DNA of 64,000 nt from Fusobacterium ulcerans ATCC 49185 (GTDB taxonomy: Bacteria > Fusobacteriota > Fusobacteriia > Fusobacteriales > Fusobacteriaceae): positions 1,612,001 through 1,676,000 of the forward strand of contig NZ_LR215979.1 in NCBI RefSeq assembly GCF_900683735.1, read 5' to 3'. Position numbers and translations under genes: made by a program. Positions within the stretch are counted from its first letter, which is position 1, and every line of letters begins with the position of its first letter. Positions 36,099-44,594 of the stretch are shown one piece after another. The notes below the pieces were generated by a model. That model was not told the origin of the DNA. It saw only the letters and a list, made by a program, of their open reading frames with translations, and ran no database searches.

Positions 36099-37025
36099 AT
36101 GGCTGTTTATACAGTTCTTAATATAGAGGACATCACTACTATCTTAGCTAAATATAATCTTACCCCTCTGCATTACGAAGGTATAAAAGATGGGATATTA
36201 AATACTAATTACCTTATTTTTACTTCTGAAGGAAAATTTGTATTAAGAGTACTAGAAGGTCACCGCAGTTATGAAGCAGAAAAAGAGGAATTAGATTTTC
36301 TTCTGGAACTAAATACAATAATTCCATGCTCTGTTCCCTGTAGTACTATAGATGGTGAAGTGTTAATAAAATATAATGGAAGAATGATGAGCCTTTTTTA
36401 TTTTATTGAAGGAGAGAAACTTACTGAAATAAATGAAAATTTTTTGACTCAAATAGGGAATTTACTTGGAAAAATGCATCTTTTTTCTAAAAATAAAATA
36501 TTAAACAGAAAAACAAGAATAGATGAAAAGTATTATTTTTCAAAAATAAATATGAAACAGATTCCAATAACAGAAGAAGAGAAAAAAACTCTTTTATCTC
36601 TTTACGAAAAAATTTCTATGACAGATTTTTCTTCTCTTCCCTGTGGTATAATTCATAATGATATTTTTCCAGATAATATTTTTGTTAAAGATGGAGTTGT
36701 TTCTGGAATTATTGATTTTAATGATTCTACATATGCACCTTTTATTTTTGATCTTGGAATAGTTATAAATTACTGGATAAGAATTAATAATTTCCCTCTA
36801 GAGATCGAAAAAAAATATGTTGATGTATTTTTAGATTCTTATGAAAGTGTGAGAAAACTTTCTCCAGAAGAGAAATCTCTTTTGGATATGGGAATATTAA
36901 AAATGGCTCTTGCCTTTATTTTTCTGAGAATAAATAAATTCTCTGTAGAAGATAATCAAAATATTTTAATAGAAGATAAAACTTATTATGAACTTTTGCC
37001 ACTTTTAAAATACTATCATATATAA
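36099..37025 (+). CDS. thrB: Homoserine kinase, APH-fold type (ThrB)
   Basis: This is a 308-residue aminoglycoside-phosphotransferase-fold kinase. The N-lobe has EGIKDGILNTNYLIFTSEGKFVLRVLE. The catalytic loop is IIHNDIFPDNIFVKDG, and the metal Asp lies in SGIIDFNDST. These match the ThrB type found in Pseudomonas and others, which phosphorylates L-homoserine for threonine synthesis. ATG 36099 is chosen because GGGAGGAG directly precedes it; an in-frame TTG at 36087 would place the ribosome site inside the gene. It is not linked to other thr genes here, so another small-molecule substrate is possible. Confidence 0.8.
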   Translation: MAVYTVLNIEDITTILAKYNLTPLHYEGIKDGILNTNYLIFTSEGKFVLRVLEGHRSYEAEKEELDFLLELNTIIPCSVPCSTIDGEVLIKYNGRMMSLFYFIEGEKLTEINENFLTQIGNLLGKMHLFSKNKILNRKTRIDEKYYFSKINMKQIPITEEEKKTLLSLYEKISMTDFSSLPCGIIHNDIFPDNIFVKDGVVSGIIDFNDSTYAPFIFDLGIVINYWIRINNFPLEIEKKYVDVFLDSYESVRKLSPEEKSLLDMGILKMALAFIFLRINKFSVEDNQNILIEDKTYYELLPLLKYYHI

Positions 37026-37052
37026 AAAATATAGAATTATAGTAAAAAATAA

Positions 37053-37081
37053 TTGACACTTATTCTATTTTATGATACCAT
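37053..37081 (+). promoter_or_regulatory. Promoter of tRNA-Glu
   Basis: Perfect TTGACA (37053-37058), 17-bp spacer and TACCAT (37076-37081). It starts transcription about 8 bases before the mature tRNA. Confidence 0.75.
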
Positions 37082-37095
37082 ATCTTAGTTCAAAA

Positions 37096-37170
37096 GCCCC
37101 GTTCGTTCAGTGGTAAGGACATCAGATTTTCACTCTGGCAACAGGGGTTCGATTCCCCTACGGGGTACCA
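37096..37170 (+). tRNA. tRNA-Glu (anticodon TTC)
   Basis: A 75-nt cloverleaf with acceptor GCCCCGT/ACGGGGT (a terminal G-U pair), D arm with TTCAGTGGT, anticodon stem TCAGA/TCTGG with loop TTTTCAC (anticodon TTC), and T arm CAGGGGTTCGATTCCCCTA. CCA is encoded. It stands alone with its own promoter and terminator. Confidence 0.97.
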
Positions 37171-37182
37171 CTATGTACATTA

Positions 37183-37212
37183 ACTCAAAACTAATTGTTT
37201 TGAGTTTTTTTA
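37183..37212 (+). terminator. Terminator of tRNA-Glu
   Basis: ACTCAAAAC (37183-37191) pairs with GTTTTGAGT (37197-37205), followed by a T run. Confidence 0.88.
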
Positions 37213-37362
37213 TTTATCTTCTTTATTTTCTATTTTATAGAAATAATGAAATATATATCCATTAGCGTTGATAAATTTTCTAAATCACTATCTTTTATTT
37301 CTCTCAAATATAATCTATCCGTTTCTAATACCATTCCTATCTCCTCACATTTAATTAATTTT
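37213..37362. other. Short AT-rich gap between tRNA-Glu terminator and MATE gene
   Basis: No gene seen. It includes the 3' flank of the MATE gene on the minus strand. Confidence 0.4.
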
Positions 37363-38712
37363 TTATAATATTTCAATTTTATCTTTCCAATTTCCCCTTT
37401 TATAATACAGCCATCCTATTACTGCTGGAATTATAGGTGAAACTGCCTGACTCACATATAAGCTGTTTACCCCATATGAAAGAAAATAAGTAAAAAGAAA
37501 GCTTAAAAATAACTTTATAATTATTGAATCAAGAAAAGAATTTAGCATTGCTAAAAAAGAATTCCCTACACCTATTGCAAAAGAATCATAAATATACATT
37601 GCTGAATATATCAAACTATTTACTGAACAGCAGATTCTCAGATATTTTACTCCTTCTGTTATTATGGACTGATTTTCTTTTTCAAATATCATTATTAACC
37701 ACTCTGCTGTTAATTGAACAAATATAACTGTCACTATTGTTAATAAAAATCCTATTTTTATTCCAGTTCTCACTACTTCTTTAACTCTTTTTAATTTACC
37801 AGCCCCCATATTCTGCCCTACCATAGCTGTAACTGTCTGTCCCACTGCCCAGCATGGCATTCCTGCAAAAGTATTTATTTTCAATCCAATCCCTGATGCA
37901 GCTGATATTACCATTCCATATCCGTTAAATAATCCAGTCATTACCAAATATGCTATATTAATTATAATCATTTGCAAAGCTGCTGATATACCAATTTTTA
38001 AAATGTCCTTTATCTTTTCTTTTTTTATGTGCTTAAAAGAAAATTCAAATATATTTTCATATCTTTTTAAATATAATATTGCTAATAAAAAAGATACTCC
38101 TTGAGAAATAACTGTAGCAACTGCTGCCCCTTTGGTTCCCATATTCATACTTCCTACCAGAAAAAAATCCAATCCTATATTCAAGATTGCTGCTATTAAA
38201 ACAAAGTATAATGGTTTTTGTGAATCACCTATTCCCTTCATTACTGAACTCACACTATTATAACCAAAAACAAAAATACTTCCCAGATAAATTATATTCA
38301 TATATTCTATGGATTCCTGTAACGCTTCCTCAGGGACTCTAAGTAAAACAAATACATGTCTGCATGTCAGTACTCCTAGTACTGTAACTGCTATTGATAT
38401 AATTATTATAAGAAAAAATATTGAATTTATAACTTCTTTGCAGCTTTCATTATTCTTTTTCCCTCTATATTGTGCTATTAATACAGTTCCACCTAAAGTT
38501 ATTCCTATACATATAGAATTTATTATAAAACACAGCATTGAAGTATTACTTATAGCTATGACACCTCTGCTTCCTATTATTCTTCCTACTATTACCATAT
38601 CTGCAATATTATAAAATGCCTGCAGTAAATTTGCTATAAATAATGGTATGGCAAATTTTATCAATTGTACAGATACATTTCCTGTTGTTAGATCCATTTT
38701 TGTATTTTTCAT
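37363..38712 (-). CDS. MATE family efflux transporter
   Basis: This 449-residue protein has 12 helices in two MatE halves; the opening KFAIPLFIANLLQAFYNIADMVIVGRIIG and the second half motif AGMPCWAVGQTVTAMVGQNMGAG are diagnostic. It is of the DinF/NorM-like prokaryotic type, driving drug or metabolite export with Na+ or H+. It has AAGGAG before ATG 38712. Upstream on the same strand lie a terminator, mutually exclusive stems, a 33-codon ORF and a perfect-consensus promoter, which suggests expression is controlled by premature termination. The substrate is unknown. Confidence 0.93.
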   Translation of the reverse strand: MKNTKMDLTTGNVSVQLIKFAIPLFIANLLQAFYNIADMVIVGRIIGSRGVIAISNTSMLCFIINSICIGITLGGTVLIAQYRGKKNNESCKEVINSIFFLIIIISIAVTVLGVLTCRHVFVLLRVPEEALQESIEYMNIIYLGSIFVFGYNSVSSVMKGIGDSQKPLYFVLIAAILNIGLDFFLVGSMNMGTKGAAVATVISQGVSFLLAILYLKRYENIFEFSFKHIKKEKIKDILKIGISAALQMIIINIAYLVMTGLFNGYGMVISAASGIGLKINTFAGMPCWAVGQTVTAMVGQNMGAGKLKRVKEVVRTGIKIGFLLTIVTVIFVQLTAEWLIMIFEKENQSIITEGVKYLRICCSVNSLIYSAMYIYDSFAIGVGNSFLAMLNSFLDSIIIKLFLSFLFTYFLSYGVNSLYVSQAVSPIIPAVIGWLYYKRGNWKDKIEIL

Positions 38713-38740
38713 TTGATATCTCCTTAACTCTAAATTTTAC

Positions 38741-38772
38741 AAAAAATAAAAAAACAGAAGCTATTCCTTCTG
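38741..38772 (-). terminator. Attenuator terminator before the MATE gene
   Basis: On the minus strand CAGAAGG (38772-38766), a 5-base loop, CTTCTG (38760-38755), then TTTTTTTATTTTTT. It stands between the leader and the MATE ribosome site, so read-through would be needed for expression from the upstream promoter. Confidence 0.78.
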
Positions 38773-38818
38773 CTCAAGTTTTTTGTAACAAAAGGCTTTG
38801 GAAACATCTGCCCAGCCT
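38766..38818 (-). promoter_or_regulatory. Candidate antiterminator / anti-antiterminator stems of the MATE leader
   Basis: On the minus strand AGGCT (38818-38814) can pair with AGCCT (38797-38793). Alternatively CCTTTTG (38795-38789) can pair with CAGAAGG (38772-38766), which is the 5' arm of the terminator. The two pairings exclude each other, the usual logic of a transcription attenuator or riboswitch expression platform. The signal sensed is unknown. Confidence 0.5.
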
Positions 38819-38873
38819 CTATATTTTCAAAAACATATCAAAATAAAACATATAAATTCTATGTTTTTAATGA

Positions 38874-38975
38874 TTATTTTTGATGAATAATAAGAACAGC
38901 TCTGCACAATGTTTCATCTATCCAATTGTCAGAGCTTATTGATATACAAAACTTCCCTAATAACATTTCAAACAT
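38874..38975 (-). CDS. Small ORF (33 codons) in the MATE leader
   Basis: ATG 38975 has AAGGAG eight bases upstream and lies about 23 bases after the predicted transcript start. The frame encodes 33 residues beginning MFEMLLGKFC and ending RAVLIIHQK, stop TAA at 38874. It resembles no family I recognise. It is placed like a regulatory leader peptide: promoter, uORF, alternative stems, terminator, exporter. It could instead be an independent small protein whose terminator is the one at 38741. Confidence 0.6.
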   Translation of the reverse strand: MFEMLLGKFCISISSDNWIDETLCRAVLIIHQK

Positions 38976-39004
38976 AAAGCACTCTCCTTATGCAATATAT
39001 TTTA

Positions 39005-39033
39005 ATTATACATTTTCTTTTTCCCCATGTCAA
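39005..39033 (-). promoter_or_regulatory. Perfect-consensus promoter of MATE leader
   Basis: On the minus strand TTGACA (39033-39028), exactly 17 bp, then TATAAT (39010-39005). It begins immediately after the pcp terminator and reads towards the MATE gene. Confidence 0.88.
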
Positions 39034-39035
39034 TT

Positions 39036-39072
39036 TAAAAAGAGGTCAGCAAATGTACTGACCTCTTTTTTA
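39036..39072 (-). terminator. Rho-independent terminator of the DUF969-DUF979-pcp operon
   Basis: AAAAAGAGGTCAG (39037-39049) pairs with CTGACCTCTTTTT (39058-39070) around an 8-base loop; T-rich on both sides. It lies 9 bp past the pcp stop. Confidence 0.9.
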
Positions 39073-39080
39073 TTTTTTAA

Positions 39081-39725
39081 TTAGAATTCTTTTCCACCAG
39101 ATACAACTATATCTTTTTGATAAGTTTTAACTGCTTTTATTGATACTTCCAGAGCTTTTGTAATTCTTGATAATTCCATATATGGTGTATTTTTCTTATC
39201 TATTACTTGTTCAGGTATATATGGAACATGGATAAATCCACCTCTGATATTATCTAATTTATTTTTATTTAAATAATATAGCAGAGAGTACATAATATGG
39301 TTGCACACATATGTTCCTGCTGTATTTGATACTGCTGCTGGAATAGAAGCTTTTTTCAATTCTTCTACCATTCCTTTTATTGGAAGAGAAGTAAAATATG
39401 CTGTATCTCCATCTTCAAATACAGGAGTATCTACAGGTTGGTATCCCTCATTATCAGGTATTCTTCCATCATCTAAATTTATAGCTACTCTCTCTACACA
39501 AAATTCATATCTTCCTCCTGCCTGACCTACACATATTACCACATCAGGTTTTACAGAATCTATATTTTCAAATAATTTTTTTGCTGATTTTTTAAATACA
39601 GTTGGAATTTGAAGTTTTATCACTTCTATTCCATCAATATTATCAGGTAAAGCTCTTACTGCCTCCCATGCAGGATTTACTTTTTCTCCTCCAAATGGAT
39701 CAAAACCAGTTATTAATACTTTCAT
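39081..39725 (-). CDS. pcp: Pyroglutamyl-peptidase I
   Basis: This 214-residue C15 peptidase has the catalytic triad Glu79 ([13 protein letters not shown]), Cys141 ([14 protein letters not shown]) and His166 ([11 protein letters not shown]). It removes N-terminal pyroglutamate from peptides in the cytoplasm. It is the last gene after DUF969 and DUF979, a gene trio seen in other bacteria. That suggests the two membrane proteins bring in pyroglutamyl peptides or handle the product. GGAGG-type site before ATG 39725. Confidence 0.96.
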   Translation of the reverse strand: MKVLITGFDPFGGEKVNPAWEAVRALPDNIDGIEVIKLQIPTVFKKSAKKLFENIDSVKPDVVICVGQAGGRYEFCVERVAINLDDGRIPDNEGYQPVDTPVFEDGDTAYFTSLPIKGMVEELKKASIPAAVSNTAGTYVCNHIMYSLLYYLNKNKLDNIRGGFIHVPYIPEQVIDKKNTPYMELSRITKALEVSIKAVKTYQKDIVVSGGKEF

Positions 39726-39768
39726 ATATTACCTCCTCAGTTTTTCTTTACTCTATTTAAATTGCCAA

Positions 39769-40692
39769 TTAGAAAGCAAATAAATACATTATAATAATAT
39801 GGATTATAAGCATTACTATAGCTATTGGTGCCTGAACAAATATAACACTGTTTTTATTTTCCATTTCCAAAATAGAAGCTGGAACAATATTAAAGTTAGC
39901 TGCCATAGGTGTCATTAAAGTTCCACAGTATCCTGCTGTCAATCCTAATGCTCCAACTAATGCTGGATTAGCTCCTAAATTAATAACAAATGGAACTCCT
40001 ATTCCTGCTGTAATAACTGCAAAAGCTGCAAAGGCATTTCCCATTATCATTGTAAATACTGCCATAGCCACACAGTATCCTATTACCCCAAATAATCTAT
40101 TTCCATCTGGAATAACTCCTCCCATCAATGAAGCAATAACTTCTCCTACTCCAGCTTTGGCAAATACAGATCCCAATGCTCCAAGAAGTTGTGGTAAAAT
40201 AACTGTTGCTCCCATTTGTTGTAATATTCTTGAAGACTCATGAGGTATCATAGCAGGTGATTCTTTAGTTACTATTAGCGATATAGCAAGAGCAGCTAAT
40301 GCCCCTCCTCCAAGTCCAACAAGACCACCTAATGGAGTGAACTGAGCTATTGCAAAAGCTACTATTCCTATTGATAAGGCAGGAAAAAATATAAGATTTC
40401 CTAATTTTGCTGCTTGCTTTTCTCTAAATTCTTCACTGCTGTTTGCCAGTGAACCTATTTTTATATTTTTAGTAGCTGTAATTAACCCCATTACAAGAAG
40501 AGAAGCTCCAACTATAACTGGATTTATATATGGTCCTAATATAAATACAAGTCCAAAGATTATCCAGAATGCTGCACTTCCAATTCTTTTATCATTTTTT
40601 TGATCTCTCAAAGCATATATTCCACATAGTATAGAGATTACTCCACAGATAACATACATTATTTCTAAAATTAAATTTATAGTTTCTTTCAT
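39769..40692 (-). CDS. DUF979 family membrane protein
   Basis: This 307-residue protein has about 9-10 helices and matches the DUF979 pattern: GGLVGLGGGALAALAISLIVTKESPAMIPHESSRILQQMGATVILPQLLGALG, and GNAFAAFAVITAGIGVPFVI later. DUF969 and DUF979 are usually encoded together and are thought to form one permease, with CitMHS-like transporter character. Located 14 bp after DUF969 and 43 bp before pcp. A transport role is an inference from fold and context. Confidence 0.85.
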   Translation of the reverse strand: MKETINLILEIMYVICGVISILCGIYALRDQKNDKRIGSAAFWIIFGLVFILGPYINPVIVGASLLVMGLITATKNIKIGSLANSSEEFREKQAAKLGNLIFFPALSIGIVAFAIAQFTPLGGLVGLGGGALAALAISLIVTKESPAMIPHESSRILQQMGATVILPQLLGALGSVFAKAGVGEVIASLMGGVIPDGNRLFGVIGYCVAMAVFTMIMGNAFAAFAVITAGIGVPFVINLGANPALVGALGLTAGYCGTLMTPMAANFNIVPASILEMENKNSVIFVQAPIAIVMLIIHIIIMYLFAF

Positions 40693-40706
40693 TTAGCTCT
40701 CCCCCA

Positions 40707-41369
40707 TTATCTCTTAGTATTTCTCAAACTCTTATCAAACATATAGTTTCTTATAATAGAAACAACTATTGAAATTACTGCAACTGGAATACTGCATTTT
40801 GCTACAGCATAAGGTTCAACATTTGTTATTCCTAATTCTTTTAGAGTTCCAACTATTAATAATACTCCTGATGAAGCTATAAACACATTCTGTCCATAGA
40901 AGTTTCCGTAGTTTTCCATACTTGTAGCAAGAGCTTTTAATTTTTCATCAGTTTTAGCATCTACTGTTCCTTCTTTTTCTGCTGCTCCTTTTACCATTGG
41001 ATAAACAAGAGGTCTGATGAACTGCACATGACCGCTCAATCTAAGTGAAAATGCTGCAGCGATTGTTCTTACAATAACATAAATACTTAAAACTTTTCCA
41101 CATGTAGCACCTTTTAATTCAGAAATACATTTTGCTGCTCTTTCTCTAAGTCCATTTCTTTCCAAAATCCCTACTACTGCTAGTGTTAAAAGAAGAAGAG
41201 TCATATATCTTGTACTCACAAAGGCTTTTCCAAGCACTTCAAGAATTTCAATAAATCCCATATCTGCAACTAAACCTGTTGCAACTCCAGCTATAAGTAC
41301 AACAGCTATAGTATCAAACTTTAATACAAATCCTAAAAGTATTATCAATACTCCTATCAACTTAATCAT
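40707..41369 (-). CDS. DUF969 family membrane protein
   Basis: This 220-residue protein has about five or six helices. The DUF969 hallmark region includes STRYMTLLLLTLAVVGILERNGLRERAAKCI and RLSGHVQFIRPLVYPM. It is the likely partner of the DUF979 protein encoded 14 bp downstream and the first gene of the DUF969-DUF979-pcp operon. GGAGG precedes ATG 41369. Confidence 0.85.
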   Translation of the reverse strand: MIKLIGVLIILLGFVLKFDTIAVVLIAGVATGLVADMGFIEILEVLGKAFVSTRYMTLLLLTLAVVGILERNGLRERAAKCISELKGATCGKVLSIYVIVRTIAAAFSLRLSGHVQFIRPLVYPMVKGAAEKEGTVDAKTDEKLKALATSMENYGNFYGQNVFIASSGVLLIVGTLKELGITNVEPYAVAKCSIPVAVISIVVSIIRNYMFDKSLRNTKR

Positions 41370-42006
41370 AATTTCCTCCTTGAATATTTTAATTATATAA
41401 ATATCATTAACCTATTTTATAGCATATTTTATTTAAATTTAAAAGTAAATTTTTCTTTAAATGCCTCATAATTCCTATTTAAAATATTAGTTTTCAAAAA
41501 ATTAAAAAATGAAATTTTTTTTCCTAGAGAATTTTTCAGCTTAATAATATTTAAAAAACTATTTTATTTTTTATGGTAAATAAATAATCAAAACTATATT
41601 TAGGTTAATTAATTTACTCTAAAAGTAAAATTCATCATTAATAATTTTTTTATTTATTTTTTTAATTCTTCACTATAAAAGAATTGCTTCCCTACAAACT
41701 ATAGGAATCAATTTTTATTAATTTATAGAGCAGACTATCTAATATATTCTCTTCATTCCCTCCTATTCTTTTATTATTTTTTACATTTTCTTTTCTTTCT
41801 TTAATACAATTATTATTGAAATAAAATATAAATAACAAGACTGTACAGTATATAAAACCTTATCAACTTTTAAATATAAAAAATATAGAATTTAGTATAT
41901 TTACAACTAAAATTATATGGGCTTAAAAAATTTCTATATCTAAATATACAATAAATATAATTTAGTTTTTATTTTTACTAAAGCATTTTTCCGAAATTAT
42001 AAAAAT
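41370..42006. other. Long AT-rich intergenic region (about 640 bp)
   Basis: It must hold the promoter of the DUF969 operon near its left end. The rest has only A/T-rich low-complexity sequence. A minus-strand stretch of about 55 open codons around 41840-41690 lacks a start codon and is not convincing. No RNA gene or mobile element remains were recognised. Confidence 0.5.
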
Positions 42007-42043
42007 AGGATAAGTAATAAAAAAATTCCCTATTACTTATCCT
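42007..42043 (-). terminator. Terminator of the MORN-like gene
   Basis: Perfect 13-base arms AGGATAAGTAATA (42007-42019) and its complement (42031-42043). On the minus strand ATTTTTAT follows. It lies 6 bp after the stop codon. Confidence 0.78.
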
Positions 42044-42048
42044 TAATT

Positions 42049-42444
42049 TTAATTATTTTCTACTATCATTCCATTTTTATATTTCTCTATTTTTTCAAGA
42101 AAGCCATTCTTAGAATAAAATTTCCATTCACCATCAAGAAGCCCATTTTTATAAAAACCATCACTTGCGACTGCCCCATTTTCATAAAATGATACATAAC
42201 TCCCATTTAACTTAAAATCATTGTAATTTCCTATAGTAGAAATTTGTCCATTTTCATAGTATATTTTAAATTCCCCCTTTTTATTTAAATTATACAGATT
42301 TTCTAATTTTATTTTTTCTTCTGAATTATTCAAAGAAACTTTTTTCTTAAAATTCACTAAGTTAAAAACTGCAAAAAAAACTAAAATCACTATTCCTATT
42401 TTCAAATTTATCCCCGCTTTCATTTTAATCTTTAACATTATCAT
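42049..42444 (-). CDS. Membrane-anchored MORN-variant repeat protein
   Basis: This 131-residue protein has an N-terminal hydrophobic helix (GIVILVFFAVFNLV, about 17-30), then three repeats of about 23 residues: GEFKIYYENGQISTIGNY, GSYVSFYENGAVASDGFY, GEWKFYSKNGFLEKIEKY. These are the YwqK/MORN_2-type repeats common in fusobacterial genomes. Function is unknown; it is probably anchored with repeats outside the cytoplasm. The start is uncertain: ATG 42444 has no ribosome site, and Met8 (42423) or Met3 are alternatives. Confidence 0.7.
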   Translation of the reverse strand: MIMLKIKMKAGINLKIGIVILVFFAVFNLVNFKKKVSLNNSEEKIKLENLYNLNKKGEFKIYYENGQISTIGNYNDFKLNGSYVSFYENGAVASDGFYKNGLLDGEWKFYSKNGFLEKIEKYKNGMIVENN

Positions 42445-42591
42445 TTATAATATTTTACATGATAAACTGAACTTATTCAAATATTTTTATTCAGTTTTTT
42501 TAATCTCAGCCTTTATTTACGTAATAATTAACTATAAAAAATATTCAAAATTTTCATTTTTCATTTTTTGAACAACTACCAATCTACTTCA

Positions 42592-42620
42592 TTGTAATTC
42601 ACATAAAAAAATGGTAGAAT
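42592..42620 (+). promoter_or_regulatory. Promoter of the 329-residue hypothetical gene
   Basis: TTGTAA (42592-42597), 17-bp spacer and TAGAAT (42615-42620), 38 bp before the ATG. Confidence 0.6.
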
Positions 42621-42658
42621 AATTTTATCATAATTAATTCTAAAATTGAGGTCACTTT

Positions 42659-43648
42659 ATGGAAAAAAATTCCACTTTTCTTAAATCTAAAAAAATAATA
42701 TTGGTAGATAAAACAAATTTTGAATCTTCTATAGCCCTCATTTTGAGAGCCTCAGATATAAATTATTTGATATTTTTAGTTTTCAAAAATAATATTGAAG
42801 AAAATCTCGAACTTCTTAAGGAGCTCAAAAGATACTTTTTTAATCCTTCTAAATGTGAATATCTTTCTAATACAATAATATTTACTGAAAGAGAATATCT
42901 TGCAAATGATATGGGAGTAAAAGCTGTAATAACAGCTAAAAATATCCAGCAGTTTGATATTAACTCCTTAAGTTTATTATATGAAAAATACAATTTTTCA
43001 GAAAAAACATTAGAAAATTTTCTTGTAGAAAATTCAGCAGAATTTTCATACAAAATAGATATATATGATGAAAAGGATCCATGGATTACCTCTGTCAATG
43101 GTACTGGACTTCTTTTTATCAGTGATACTACTTATGATAAAATTATGTGTAATTATCATAAAGTCAAAAATCTTTATCCAGATATCACTATAATAACTTT
43201 TAAGGGAAAAGATGACAGCAAACCTCTTGGTTTGCTTAAAATGATTGGAGCAGATGCACATATCACTTTAGGTATTACAAGTATAAAGCATATTGAATAT
43301 ACTAAACGTATAGATGCTTTAGTCTATAATAGAAGTCCTTATTTTGAAACCAATCTTAAAAAATTTGTAATGGAAATGCTGAGAGAAAAAAGTTGTAAAA
43401 ATAATTTATTCTTTTTTAGGGATTTTCTTGGAATTCCAGAGAAAAATTTTGATGCTGATTTATTTTATGATGAAGAGGAAGAAATAAGTAAAAAAGAGGA
43501 AAAATATTTTAGATTGAAAGTAATTACTGTAAATAAAGAAGATAATCCCAAAACTTTTATAGAAAAAGATTGTATCTATTTGTGCAGAGAAAAAGAGAAA
43601 AATAAGAATGAGATATATCATTTTGAAAGAATTGAAAAAATTGATTAA
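42659..43648 (+). CDS. Hypothetical protein, 329 residues
   Basis: I do not recognise this protein. It is soluble, without signal peptide or membrane helix. Two successive alpha/beta segments can be seen: KKIILVDKTNFESSIALIL to about residue 100, and GTGLLFISDTTYDKIM to about 225, with hydrophobic strands such as ITIITFKGKD. A lysine- and glutamate-rich tail follows. The first half is vaguely like a receiver domain but lacks the acidic pocket. Codon use matches the neighbours, and it has a promoter, a GAGG ribosome site and a strong terminator, so it is a real single-gene unit. Confidence 0.75.
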   Translation: MEKNSTFLKSKKIILVDKTNFESSIALILRASDINYLIFLVFKNNIEENLELLKELKRYFFNPSKCEYLSNTIIFTEREYLANDMGVKAVITAKNIQQFDINSLSLLYEKYNFSEKTLENFLVENSAEFSYKIDIYDEKDPWITSVNGTGLLFISDTTYDKIMCNYHKVKNLYPDITIITFKGKDDSKPLGLLKMIGADAHITLGITSIKHIEYTKRIDALVYNRSPYFETNLKKFVMEMLREKSCKNNLFFFRDFLGIPEKNFDADLFYDEEEEISKKEEKYFRLKVITVNKEDNPKTFIEKDCIYLCREKEKNKNEIYHFERIEKID

Positions 43649-43660
43649 TTCTACATGTTA

Positions 43661-43693
43661 AAAATCCTCCTAAAAAATTAGGAGGATTTTTTA
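43661..43693 (+). terminator. Rho-independent terminator
   Basis: AAAATCCTCCTAA (43661-43673) pairs with TTAGGAGGATTTT (43678-43690), then TT. It ends the 329-residue gene. Confidence 0.9.
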
Positions 43694-43796
43694 TAAAACA
43701 TCTTGGGGAAAGATTTTATGTGTTTAATATATCATTCTTTTGTGACAACTTTGTGGCGAAAACTCTTTATTTTTTTATTTTTTAAAAAAATATTAT

Positions 43797-43824
43797 CATA
43801 AAAAAAACAACTTCTCATGTTGTT
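43797..43824 (-). terminator. Terminator of the cobalamin operon
   Basis: AACAAC (43806-43811) pairs with GTTGTT (43819-43824). On the minus strand a run of eight or nine T follows. It lies 24 bp past the cbiJ stop. Confidence 0.78.
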
Positions 43825-43847
43825 ACACATAAAAAGCTGCTTTAATT

Positions 43848-44594
43848 TTATAATTTAATATTTTTTATCAAGTCATCTATATTTCTATAGCAGTTAGGAT
43901 ATTGAATTTTAGGTTTCTCCAAAAGTATTACTTCTATTTCTTTTTCATTACAAGCATCTATTTTTTCCCTTTCTCCTCCTGTATCTCCACCTTTTTTAGT
44001 CACTAAATATTTTATATTCAGCTGTTCTATCATGGCTTTGTTCATATTCAAAGAAAAAGGCCCCTGCATGGCTATTATATTTTTGGGAAGTATACCATTG
44101 TCTTCACATTTCTTTACCATATCCCATTTAGGAAGTATCCTGAAATAAAATTTTTCTAGGTTTTTTAGCTTAGAAAAATGTTCTATATTATTACTTCCAA
44201 GTGTTACAAGAATATTCCCATCCAATTTATCACAATACTCTAACAAATCATTTATATTTTGAAATTCACTGAATCTATCAGGAATAATATGTATTTCCTC
44301 TCTTTCAAATCTATAATAAGCTATAGAAAATTCTTCAGCAACTTTCATTGCATTTTTAGAAACCTCAAAAGCATATGGATGACTTATATCTACAATGGTT
44401 TTTATAGAGTTTTTTTCTACAAACTCTCTCATTAACTCCAAAGGCAGTCTTTTTGATACTACTTTCACGGGAAGTCCCTCTAAAAGTTTTCCTCCATACT
44501 CAGTAGCTGTTGAAACTACAATATTCTTATCAGCAGATGCAAATTTCTCTAGGAATATTCTTGAATCTTTTGTTCCGCCAATAATCCAAATCAT
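43848..44594 (-). CDS. cbiJ: Cobalt-precorrin-6A reductase
   Basis: This 248-residue CbiJ/CobK-type reductase has an N-terminal IWIIGGTKDSRIFLEKF, then TATEYGGKLLEGL. The middle VDISHPYAFEVSKNAMKVAEE and the ALLVTKKGGDTGG-like YLVTKKGGDTGGEREKIDAC are characteristic. It reduces the macrocycle of cobalt-precorrin-6A with NADH. It is the last gene of the operon; its ATG overlaps the cbiH stop by four bases. Confidence 0.93.
   Translation of the reverse strand: MIWIIGGTKDSRIFLEKFASADKNIVVSTATEYGGKLLEGLPVKVVSKRLPLELMREFVEKNSIKTIVDISHPYAFEVSKNAMKVAEEFSIAYYRFEREEIHIIPDRFSEFQNINDLLEYCDKLDGNILVTLGSNNIEHFSKLKNLEKFYFRILPKWDMVKKCEDNGILPKNIIAMQGPFSLNMNKAMIEQLNIKYLVTKKGGDTGGEREKIDACNEKEIEVILLEKPKIQYPNCYRNIDDLIKNIKL

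Noticed and set aside
41690-41850. Minus-strand stretch of about 55 open codons
   Set aside because: No start codon and low-complexity composition; expected by chance in DNA this AT-rich.
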